Shown: positions 1 to 6,091 of the stretch, piece by piece
How the letters are laid out: each line of letters begins with the position of its first letter
How positions within the stretch are numbered: the first letter of the stretch is position 1
Origin: Cyanobacteria bacterium UBA791
GTDB taxonomy: Bacteria; Cyanobacteriota; Vampirovibrionia; Gastranaerophilales; Gastranaerophilaceae
Assembly: GCA_002297005.1 (NCBI GenBank)
Contig: DBIX01000023.1
Span: forward strand, 190-16,943
Length of the DNA: 16,754 nt
Direction: 5' to 3'
Notes under the pieces: model-generated
The model's input: only the letters and a program-made list of their open reading frames with translations
Told to the model about the DNA's origin: nothing
Databases searched by the model: none
Translations under genes and position numbers: made by a program

Positions 1-2
1 AG

Positions 3-110
3 GGCGAAGACTTGAAGATTTTAAAAAATGAAATTTTGAAAAATCTTCAATCGAAGACCCGTTTAATGCGAACGAGCAAGACAATCCCATCACTCGCCCC
101 AGTTAAATAA
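3..110 (+). CDS. C-terminal fragment of an unidentified protein (truncated by the window edge)
   Basis: Reading from base 3 there are 35 sense codons without interruption, ending in TAA at 108-110, immediately before a strong terminator. The encoded tail is lysine-rich and probably helical (several LK and IL pairs, then a basic stretch ending in APVK). I do not recognise the family and can give no function. The other two plus-strand frames close within about 30 bases, and the position of the stop right at the terminator supports a real gene end. However, the stretch also contains a perfect 11-bp inverted repeat (12-22 with 40-50), so it could instead be the tail of a structured RNA. The coding call is only moderately supported. 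Confidence 0.45.
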   Translation, partial: GEDLKILKNEILKNLQSKTRLMRTSKTIPSLAPVK

Positions 111-139
111 AAAAAGACCCAAAATTTGGGTCTTTTTTT
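111..139 (+). terminator. Rho-independent terminator
   Basis: The stem GACCC (116-120) pairs with GGGTC (128-132) around a seven-base AAAATTT loop. It is extended by A111-115 pairing with T133-137, and the T-run continues to 139. It follows the TAA at 108-110 directly and separates the upstream gene from the signalling operon at 221. The A-tract on the 5' side could also let it work in the opposite direction. Confidence 0.85.
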
Positions 140-188
140 ATTTACAACAAATGGCAAATAACCACTAGGCAAATAAGTAATAATAGGT

Positions 189-211
189 TATACTGATTAT
201 ATAATCTGGAG
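189..211 (+). promoter_or_regulatory. Probable -10 element and ribosome binding site for the signalling operon
   Basis: TATACT at 189-194 is a plausible -10 box. No good -35 hexamer lies 16-18 bases upstream, so the promoter is weakly supported. TGGAG at 207-211 is a clear ribosome binding site 9 bases before the ATG at 221. Two copies of GGCAAATAA (153-161 and 168-176, 15 bases apart) lie just upstream and might bind a regulator; this is only a possibility. Confidence 0.4.
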
Positions 212-220
212 TAAATTGAG

Positions 221-613
221 ATGGCAGAGTTGAAGAAAATTATGTATGCAGAGGATGACGAGGATATTAGAACTATCGTCAAAATTTGTATTGATAATTT
301 TTCTAACTGGGAGATTGAATTTGCTGAAAACGGTAAAATTTTATTAGATAGAGTTTCAGATTATAATCCAGATTTGATTTTAATGGATGTTATGATGCCT
401 GAAATGGACGGCATAACAACTCTTAAATGTCTTAGAGAAAAACCTCAAACCTCTTTGATTCCAGTAATTATAATGTCAGCAAAAGTTCAAGAAGCAGAGA
501 TTGAAGAATACAAGCAACAAGATATTCTTGGTGTTATAAGCAAGCCTTTTGATCCAACGCAACTTGTATCTCAAATAGAAGAACTTTGGAAAAATTATCA
601 AGATAAGAAGTAA
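221..613 (+). CDS. Single-domain response regulator (CheY/Spo0F-like receiver)
   Basis: A 130-residue protein made of one receiver domain and no output domain. The canonical residues are present: acidic pocket E11-D12-D13, phosphoacceptor D56 in LMDVMMPEMDG, the switch Ser at S86, and the conserved K108 in SKPF. Stand-alone receivers of this kind either bind a target protein directly, like CheY, or pass a phosphoryl group to an HPt protein, like Spo0F. An HPt gene begins 3 bp after the stop, which favours the relay role (inference). It is the first gene of a four-gene operon of signalling modules, and no kinase is encoded on the same strand. The nearest candidate donor is the histidine kinase on the opposite strand at 1789-3489. 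The family call is secure; the partner assignment is not. Confidence 0.93.
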   Translation: MAELKKIMYAEDDEDIRTIVKICIDNFSNWEIEFAENGKILLDRVSDYNPDLILMDVMMPEMDGITTLKCLREKPQTSLIPVIIMSAKVQEAEIEEYKQQDILGVISKPFDPTQLVSQIEELWKNYQDKK

Positions 614-616
614 CAA

Positions 617-943
617 ATGACAGAAATCCCTGAAAATTTAGCAGAATCTCTTAAAAATCTAAAAGAGATGTACAGAAAAAAAATAGCAGAAAATATTGGT
701 TATTACGAGGATTTGTTGGAAAACCCTATAACAGAAGAGGTTTTAACCGATTTGAGAATTAATGTTCATAAATTAAGTGGTTCTGCTGGAATTTATGGGT
801 TTTTAGAATTATCTAATGCGACTCATGAATTTGACCTTGAGCTTCAAGACATGTTAAAGGGTGGAAAAGACTTATCTGAACATGTTATAAAAGCAAAAAT
901 TCGTGGAATTATAACAATAATGGCTGTTGAGAAAGAGGAGTAA
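617..943 (+). CDS. Stand-alone histidine phosphotransfer (HPt) protein
   Basis: A 108-residue, mostly helical protein with the HPt signature HKLSGSAG, placing the phosphorylated histidine at H51. Length and architecture fit a free HPt domain, which shuttles a phosphoryl group between two receiver aspartates in a multistep phosphorelay. It lies between two receiver genes, starting 3 bp after the first and ending 3 bp before the TTG start of the second. That is the order expected for a receiver, HPt, receiver chain. There is no strong separate ribosome binding site, so translation is probably coupled to the upstream gene. The residues before and after the motif form the helices typical of the four-helix bundle. 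Family confidence is high; the direction of phosphotransfer is inferred. Confidence 0.9.
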   Translation: MTEIPENLAESLKNLKEMYRKKIAENIGYYEDLLENPITEEVLTDLRINVHKLSGSAGIYGFLELSNATHEFDLELQDMLKGGKDLSEHVIKAKIRGIITIMAVEKEE

Positions 944-946
944 AAG

Positions 947-1333
947 TTGCCTAGAGTAATGATTGCTGATGATGACGAATTTATTCGTTATTACCTGAAA
1001 AATTTACTTGAATACATCAAATTTACTGTTGTTGCTGAATGTGGCAATGGTGAGGATATTTTTGATGTCTTTTGGCAATCAAAACCTGATATTCTTTTAT
1101 TAGATATTCATATGCCTGGTATCAATGGTGACAAATTCTTGATGGATAATAAAGAATTTGTCCAAGACACTTTGGTTATAATTCTGACCATGAGTATTTC
1201 TGAAGAAATTAGACATAACCTTGAAGAACAAGGTTATAAATATTTCTTGAGAAAAAACATTTCTCCAACTGAATTGATACAAACAATTCAAAGTATATGG
1301 AATGAATATAATGAAAGTAAAGTAAAACAATGA
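947..1333 (+). CDS. Single-domain response regulator with a TTG start
   Basis: A 128-residue receiver-only protein. The acidic pocket is D8-D9-D10, the phosphoacceptor D53 lies in LLDIHMPGINGD, the switch position is T81, and the conserved lysine is K103. I chose the TTG at 947 because AGAGGAG (934-940) lies 6 bases upstream and the first residues form the beta-1 strand (RVMIADDD). The ATG four codons later would cut into that strand and is worse placed. It follows the HPt gene by 3 bp and overlaps the next gene by 4 bp (ATGA), so the operon is translationally coupled here. It lacks a DNA-binding or enzymatic output domain. Its target is therefore probably a protein, possibly the product of the next gene (inference). 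Confidence 0.92.
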   Translation: MPRVMIADDDEFIRYYLKNLLEYIKFTVVAECGNGEDIFDVFWQSKPDILLLDIHMPGINGDKFLMDNKEFVQDTLVIILTMSISEEIRHNLEEQGYKYFLRKNISPTELIQTIQSIWNEYNESKVKQ

Positions 1334-1785
1334 CACAAAGTTTTGATACACCAGAATTTTTAAATTACTTACAAAAAAGGTTAAATTTTGAGCCGTTTGT
1401 TTTGAGAGATTTGGTAAAAGATCACTCAATTTTTGAAACGGCTGAGATTTTGGTGAAAAACTATAATGTAGATAAAGATAAGCTAGGTCAAATCTTTGCT
1501 GGATATTTAGGTTTTGCTTATGTTGATATAAACAATGTTATATTTGACCCACAGTTTATGAAATCTATTCCAAAAGATTATTTAAAAATGCAGGTAGTTT
1601 TGCCTTTGTACAAGTTTGGACCAGCAATTACCGTTGCAACTGCAAGACCTACTAATCCTTTCTTGCAGAATAATATTGAAAAACAGCTCCATTCTGTAAT
1701 AAGTTTAGTATTTAGTTTCCCTCAAGATATTATTAATTATATTGAGGAACATTATGATGCAGAAGAAAAAGTTACACCTACGTAG
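1330..1785 (+). CDS. Stand-alone GspE/PilB/MshE N-terminal (T2SSE_N-like) domain protein
   Basis: A 151-residue protein resembling only the N-terminal domain of type II secretion and type IV pilus assembly ATPases. Residues about 50-143 follow that family's pattern: an LG-F-YVD segment (60-66), a DP...SIP turn (73-81), VLPLY and a G (90-97), the TVATARPTNP strand and loop (101-110), and a C-terminal helix. The ATPase domain with its Walker motifs is absent, and the gene ends normally with TAG rather than being cut off. I do not see the repeated RLGxxL motifs of c-di-GMP-binding MshEN domains, so nucleotide binding cannot be claimed. The 4-bp overlap with the receiver gene ties it to the relay. 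It may be the relay's effector, perhaps acting on a pilus or secretion ATPase (inference). Confidence 0.7.
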   Translation: MTQSFDTPEFLNYLQKRLNFEPFVLRDLVKDHSIFETAEILVKNYNVDKDKLGQIFAGYLGFAYVDINNVIFDPQFMKSIPKDYLKMQVVLPLYKFGPAITVATARPTNPFLQNNIEKQLHSVISLVFSFPQDIINYIEEHYDAEEKVTPT

Positions 1786-1788
1786 CTA

Positions 1789-3489
1789 TTAAGTATTTGC
1801 ATTGAAATCGCATTTTAACAAGTTAAATGTAACGTAAAAGATTGTACGTTTGTCATTAGAATCAACTCCAATGTCGCCGTCCATGTTTTCTACAAGTTGT
1901 TTTGTAATGTACAAGCCTAAACCTGTACCTCCGTAGCTTCGTGTATCTGCTGGGTCAACTTGTGTGAATTTTTTGAACAAGTTTTCAATTTTTTCTTCTG
2001 GAATAAATGAATTATAATTTATTACAGCAATTCTTACCTTTGAATTTACTATTGATGTTTCTATATCAACGTTTGAGTCTTTTTTAGAGAACTTAATAGC
2101 ATTTGATACAAGGTTTGAGATTATTTGTTTAAATCTTTCTTTATCAACATGTGCATAAACCTCTTCTATGTCATTTTTAAGTCCAAGGTTTACCTTGTAT
2201 TGCATAGCGTATGGTGAAAGCTCTTCAACAGATTCGTTCAGTAATGAAATTAAATCTGTATCAATCATATTAAATGTTAGTTTGCCGGAATCTAATTTTG
2301 AAGTATCTAAAATATTATCGACCAACTTCTTAAGTCTTATAGAGTTTTTATCTGTCATTTCAAGAAGATTTTTTACTCTTTCTGTTAAGTCTTCTTTGAA
2401 CAGACTTAGAATAAGCTGAATTGAGCCGATGATAGAAGTTAAAGGTGTTCTAAGTTCGTGACTTACAACTGAAATAAATTCTTTTTGAACCTTTTCAACT
2501 TTCTTTTCTTCCGTAACGTCACGGTGCATACCTGCGATACCTACAACTTTACCGGCAATATCATAAATTGGTACTTTGAAAATTTGGACAACACATTTTT
2601 CGCCTTTTATTTCGATTTCTCTTTCAGCATAAACCATTTCTCCAGTATTAATTACGTGGTCGTCTTCTGTTTTTATTAAGGCTAAAAATTCGTCAGAAGT
2701 GTCTTCAAAATAATGTTTTCCGATTAAGTCTTCTTCTTTAGAATATGGACTTATTTTTAATAAGTGTTTATTTACAGAAACATATTCACCTTTAGCATTT
2801 TTATACCAGGCTACGAATTGAATTGCACTAATAAGTTTTTCAATACTTTTGTTCTTTAAGTAGCTAAGGAAAAAGATTATGAATACAAAGAAAATCAAAT
2901 AAGTAGCAAATACATACCAAGTAAATCGTGCAAAGGCTTTTTCTGTTGCATCAGAATATGTACCAGTACCGATAACCCAGCCCCAAGGTTCATATTTTAC
3001 TGCCAAAGAGCGTTTTGTATATGTTTTGTTATTGTTATCTTTTTGTTTTTTCCATTTGTGTTCAATAACAGTATAACTAGATGTTGATTTATCATTTAAA
3101 GCTCCTGTTATAAGGGCTTTAAAGGCTTCTTTATCCCAGCTTGTGTCAATATCTTTAATATTTACACCAGTTTTGAAATGAGGATGCATTATAATATTCA
3201 TATCATAATCACCTACCCAGATATAACCAGAGTCTTCTGAATAAGTGTAGTGCTTTAGAATAGTTAGAGCTTTTTCTTGAGCTTCTTTTTGAGTCATAAC
3301 TCCTTTTTCAGCTTGTTTGTTTAAGTATTCAAAAGTATTATAAACTCTTTTTGTACGGTTATATATTTTGTCATATTCCATCTTGTAAAGAGCATTTTTT
3401 ACTTGTACAAGTGCAAAAAATGTTACTGTTAAGGAAAGAATGACAGAGGCTATTAAAATCTTTTGCTCAAATTTATAATCTCTTCTCAA
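1789..3489 (-). CDS. Membrane sensor histidine kinase (Cache, PAS, HisKA, HATPase) with a degenerate G1 box
   Basis: 566 residues: TM1 about 11-30; an extracytoplasmic single-Cache domain about 35-185, with YIWVGDYDMNIIMHPHF (90-105) and EPWGWVIGTGTY (167-178); TM2 about 190-210; PAS about 220-325; HisKA with H344 in SHELRTPL; and the ATP-binding domain with N box N463 and G2 box GGTGLGL (520-526). The usual D-x-G-x-G G1 box is NYNSF at 491-495, so the adenine-contacting Asp and both glycines are missing; ATP binding may be altered. The start is a TTG with TGGAG 7 bases upstream, and the full N-terminus is needed for TM1. It is the last gene of the flavodiiron operon, 16 bp after the flavoprotein gene, and its stop is 3 bp from the stop of the convergent phosphorelay operon. 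The Cache ligand is unknown, but small organic acids are typical for this family. Confidence 0.9.
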   Translation of the reverse strand: MRRDYKFEQKILIASVILSLTVTFFALVQVKNALYKMEYDKIYNRTKRVYNTFEYLNKQAEKGVMTQKEAQEKALTILKHYTYSEDSGYIWVGDYDMNIIMHPHFKTGVNIKDIDTSWDKEAFKALITGALNDKSTSSYTVIEHKWKKQKDNNNKTYTKRSLAVKYEPWGWVIGTGTYSDATEKAFARFTWYVFATYLIFFVFIIFFLSYLKNKSIEKLISAIQFVAWYKNAKGEYVSVNKHLLKISPYSKEEDLIGKHYFEDTSDEFLALIKTEDDHVINTGEMVYAEREIEIKGEKCVVQIFKVPIYDIAGKVVGIAGMHRDVTEEKKVEKVQKEFISVVSHELRTPLTSIIGSIQLILSLFKEDLTERVKNLLEMTDKNSIRLKKLVDNILDTSKLDSGKLTFNMIDTDLISLLNESVEELSPYAMQYKVNLGLKNDIEEVYAHVDKERFKQIISNLVSNAIKFSKKDSNVDIETSIVNSKVRIAVINYNSFIPEEKIENLFKKFTQVDPADTRSYGGTGLGLYITKQLVENMDGDIGVDSNDKRTIFYVTFNLLKCDFNANT

Positions 3490-3505
3490 AGCGATACTCC
3501 ATTAA

Positions 3506-4123
3506 TTATCTAATAAAATTTGTATGAATTTTTTCTTCTGTTTGAGGTAGGTCAATGCCATTGTTTTTGCCTGATTCAATGCATTTTAATAACCAAGCCA
3601 TATTTTGACCTAGTGTACGCATAATTTGTAAACCTTCAAGGTCTTGAAGAACTTCTTCTGGTTGATTTCCGTGAACCATATTCCAATAGTTTGAAGAAAC
3701 TACAGGCATGCAGTTGATTGTAAAATGTTTTGTTATAGCATCGATGCTTGCAGTTGTGCCAGAGCGTCTTGCTGAAACGATGGCTGCTGCTGGTTTAAAT
3801 TTGAAAGCTGAACCACCTGAATAGAACATTCTATCCATAGCAGAAAGAAGTCTTCCAGCTGGATGTGCATAATAAACCGGTGAACCGAAAATAAATCCGT
3901 CAGCTTGTCTTGCTTTTTCTACGTATTCATTAATTTTATCGTCTGTAATTACGCATTTGCCAGTTGTTCTACAAGCTTTACAACCCTTGCAATCTTTTAT
4001 ATCACCAAGAAATATAATTTCTGTTTCAACTCCGTTGTTGTTTAAAGATTTTTCAACTTCTTTTAATGCTGTATATGTGCAACCGTGTTCTCTTGAACTT
4101 CCGTTAAATAATAATACCTTCAT
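3506..4123 (-). CDS. Iron-sulfur flavoprotein (Isf-like, NADPH-dependent FMN reductase fold)
   Basis: 205 residues with a flavodoxin-like fold. The N-terminal strand and phosphate loop (LLFNGSSREHGCT, residues 4-16) and GSPVYY (80-85) are the usual FMN-contacting segments of this family. Between them C45, C48, C51 and C57 form a compact CX2CX2CX5C motif, matching the CX2CX2CX4-7C pattern that holds a [4Fe-4S] cluster in archaeal and clostridial iron-sulfur flavoproteins. Such proteins carry electrons and have been linked to O2 and peroxide detoxification in anaerobes. The ATG at 4123 has AAAGGA about 8 bases upstream. It lies 20 bp after the flavodiiron gene and 16 bp before the kinase, clearly one operon. 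A role in feeding electrons to the neighbouring flavodiiron protein is inferred; the physiological donor is unknown. Confidence 0.85.
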   Translation of the reverse strand: MKVLLFNGSSREHGCTYTALKEVEKSLNNNGVETEIIFLGDIKDCKGCKACRTTGKCVITDDKINEYVEKARQADGFIFGSPVYYAHPAGRLLSAMDRMFYSGGSAFKFKPAAAIVSARRSGTTASIDAITKHFTINCMPVVSSNYWNMVHGNQPEEVLQDLEGLQIMRTLGQNMAWLLKCIESGKNNGIDLPQTEEKIHTNFIR

Positions 4124-4143
4124 TATGAATTTCCTTTCTTTAA

Positions 4144-5967
4144 TTAATTTTGTAAGGGTTCAAAATCTTCTACCCCGTGTTTACATAATGGGCAGATAAA
4201 GTCAGGTGGTAATTCCCAACCCTCATAAATGTATCCGCAAATTTTGCATACAAAACCAACTTTTTTCTCTTTAGGTCTTTCAACTGGTTTTATATTTCTT
4301 TGGTAATATTCATAAGTTACAGATGGTACTTCTGAAATGATTTCAGCATTTTCAACCTCTGCGATAAACATTATATTTGTATCAAATTCTTTCTTATCAA
4401 TAACTTTTGCAGATATTGTTGTGTTTGAGAATTTGTTTAAGGCTAAAATACCATTTTCTGTTCTGTATGAATAATTGCAGTCTGCAAATTTATCAGTATC
4501 TCTTCCTGAACAGAAACCAAATTGTTTAAACAAGCTGAATGGAGCTTCTTCTGTTAAGGTAGAAAGATTAAATTTACCAAGTTTATCAATTATTTCGCAA
4601 GTGTAATTCTTTTTATTTACAGAAATAGCAATAATGTTTGGTTTGCTTGTAATTTGATTTACTGTATTTATAATACATCCGCAATCTCTGTTATCCTTGT
4701 CTTTAGAGATTGCAACGTACAATCCATAGCTTATGTTCATCATTGGATTAGTATTTTCACTTCTAATAACGATTGATTTTGTAATGTTTTCAACCAAAGC
4801 ATCTAATGTTTCCATTTGATTTTGTTTCATAGCTGATTTTATTGTAACTACTGGTTCTAAGTATGTTATATTTTTTAGGCTTGAAAGACTTTCTTTAGTA
4901 AGTTTTGCTACAGTTGATGCCCAAGTTCCGTTTTCAATGATAGAAATTGTTCTATTTTGAAGATTATGAGCTTTAAGCTCGTTTAGAACTGTTTCCATAT
5001 TGCTGAAAATGCCAGCGTTATAAGTTGCAGCAGCAATTACGATATGAGAACATCTGAAGGCTTCTGAAACAATGTATGAGAAATGTGTTTTAGAAACATC
5101 ATACATTTTAATATCTTTAACACCTTTATTTGCAAGTTTTGTTGCTAAAATTTCTGCAACATTTTCTGTGTTACCGTAAATTGAACCGTAAAGGATTAAA
5201 ACAGTTTCTTCTTCAGGTTCATAAGTACTCCACTTTTGATATTTTTCTACGAACCAATTAATCTTGTTTCTCCAAACTGGACCGTGAAGTGGACAAATCA
5301 TTTTTATATCAATGCCAGAAGCTTTTTTTAGTAAAGTTTGAACTTGTGGGCCATATTTACCAACGATATTTGTGTAATATCTTCTAGCATCATCAAGCCA
5401 TTCTTCTCTAAAATTAACTTCATCAGCAAACAAATTACCGCTTACTGTTCCAAAAGTACCAAAAGCATCTGCTGAAAATAAAATTTTATCTGTCACATCA
5501 TAAGTTACCATAACTTCTGGCCAATGTACCATTGGAGCAAAAACGAAAGTTAGGGTATGCTTACCAGTATTTAAAGTGTCACCTTCTTTTACAACTTGTG
5601 CACGAGAGTCAATATCAAAATTAAAGAATTGTTTAATCATTCCAACTGTTTTTGCGTTGCAAACGATTTTTGCAGTTGGGTATTTGTTCGCAACTATTTG
5701 TAATACGCTTGCGTGGTCAGGTTCCATGTGATTTACAATTATATAATCTAGATTTCTGCCCTCAAGTTCGTATTCCAAATTTTCTAAGAATTGTTGGCAT
5801 ACAGACATATCAACTGTATCTAACAATACTGTTTTTTCGTCTTTTAAAATATATGAATTATAAGAAACCCCATTTGGAATAGGGTATACATTTTCAAATA
5901 AGGCTAATCTTCTATCATTTACGCCAATCCAAGTTAAATCGTCAGTAATTTTTCTTGTGTTATACAT
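4144..5967 (-). CDS. Flavodiiron O2/NO reductase fused to a flavin reductase domain and a rubredoxin
   Basis: 607 residues from the chosen ATG at 5967. Domains in order: metallo-beta-lactamase-like diiron domain (1-250) with ligands H80, E82, D84, H148, D167 and H228; flavodoxin domain (about 255-400) with FMN loop SIYGNT (262-267); flavin reductase-like split barrel (about 402-547); and a C-terminal rubredoxin with C574/C577 and C592/C595. It should reduce O2 to water and/or NO to N2O in the cytoplasm. The last two domains resemble the Hrb protein that passes NADH electrons to FprA in Moorella, so one chain may hold the whole route from NAD(P)H to O2/NO. The rubredoxin has only 14 residues between its cysteine pairs (about 29 is typical). 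An upstream in-frame ATG at 6006 lacks a ribosome binding site and the family start is near MYNTRK; AAGGGA lies 8 bases before 5967. It leads the operon. Confidence 0.93.
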   Translation of the reverse strand: MYNTRKITDDLTWIGVNDRRLALFENVYPIPNGVSYNSYILKDEKTVLLDTVDMSVCQQFLENLEYELEGRNLDYIIVNHMEPDHASVLQIVANKYPTAKIVCNAKTVGMIKQFFNFDIDSRAQVVKEGDTLNTGKHTLTFVFAPMVHWPEVMVTYDVTDKILFSADAFGTFGTVSGNLFADEVNFREEWLDDARRYYTNIVGKYGPQVQTLLKKASGIDIKMICPLHGPVWRNKINWFVEKYQKWSTYEPEEETVLILYGSIYGNTENVAEILATKLANKGVKDIKMYDVSKTHFSYIVSEAFRCSHIVIAAATYNAGIFSNMETVLNELKAHNLQNRTISIIENGTWASTVAKLTKESLSSLKNITYLEPVVTIKSAMKQNQMETLDALVENITKSIVIRSENTNPMMNISYGLYVAISKDKDNRDCGCIINTVNQITSKPNIIAISVNKKNYTCEIIDKLGKFNLSTLTEEAPFSLFKQFGFCSGRDTDKFADCNYSYRTENGILALNKFSNTTISAKVIDKKEFDTNIMFIAEVENAEIISEVPSVTYEYYQRNIKPVERPKEKKVGFVCKICGYIYEGWELPPDFICPLCKHGVEDFEPLQN

Positions 5968-6019
5968 AATAGTTTCCCTTTCTAAATTTTTAATGTATTT
6001 TACCATAAAAAATATTAAG

Positions 6020-6025
6020 ATTATA
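6020..6025 (-). promoter_or_regulatory. -10 element of the flavodiiron operon promoter
   Basis: On the minus strand a perfect TATAAT occupies 6025 down to 6020. No good -35 hexamer is visible 16-18 bases upstream, so this may be an activated promoter. Transcription should start near 6013. That leaves the ATG at 6006 almost without a leader and supports initiation at 5967, which has its own ribosome binding site. Confidence 0.5.
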
Positions 6026-6091
6026 TAAATCTACTAGGTTTTATTTTTGTTGAGAGTAGAATAATATTGTGAGAATACTGAAATTAGGATT

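Noticed and set aside
2..99. Pairing of GGGCGA (2-7) with TCGCCC (94-99) as the closing stem of a known RNA such as RNase P RNA, SRP RNA or tmRNA
   Set aside because: None of the conserved sequences of those RNAs is present, and an open reading frame with a stop at the terminator explains the stretch at least as well.
162..169. ACTAGG recurring in three intergenic regions (near 164, 6033 and 8960) as a shared operator
   Set aside because: A six-base word is expected by chance at about this number in a window of this size, and the flanks do not match.
1100..1429. 109-codon open frame on the minus strand across the second receiver and the GspE-like gene
   Set aside because: It crosses two well-supported genes in opposite orientation, and its Phe/Asn/Ile-rich sequence resembles no family.
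5968..6006. Longer flavodiiron start at the ATG at 6006
   Set aside because: No ribosome binding site, and the predicted transcription start is only a few bases upstream; the ATG at 5967 has AAGGGA at proper spacing and matches the family N-terminus.
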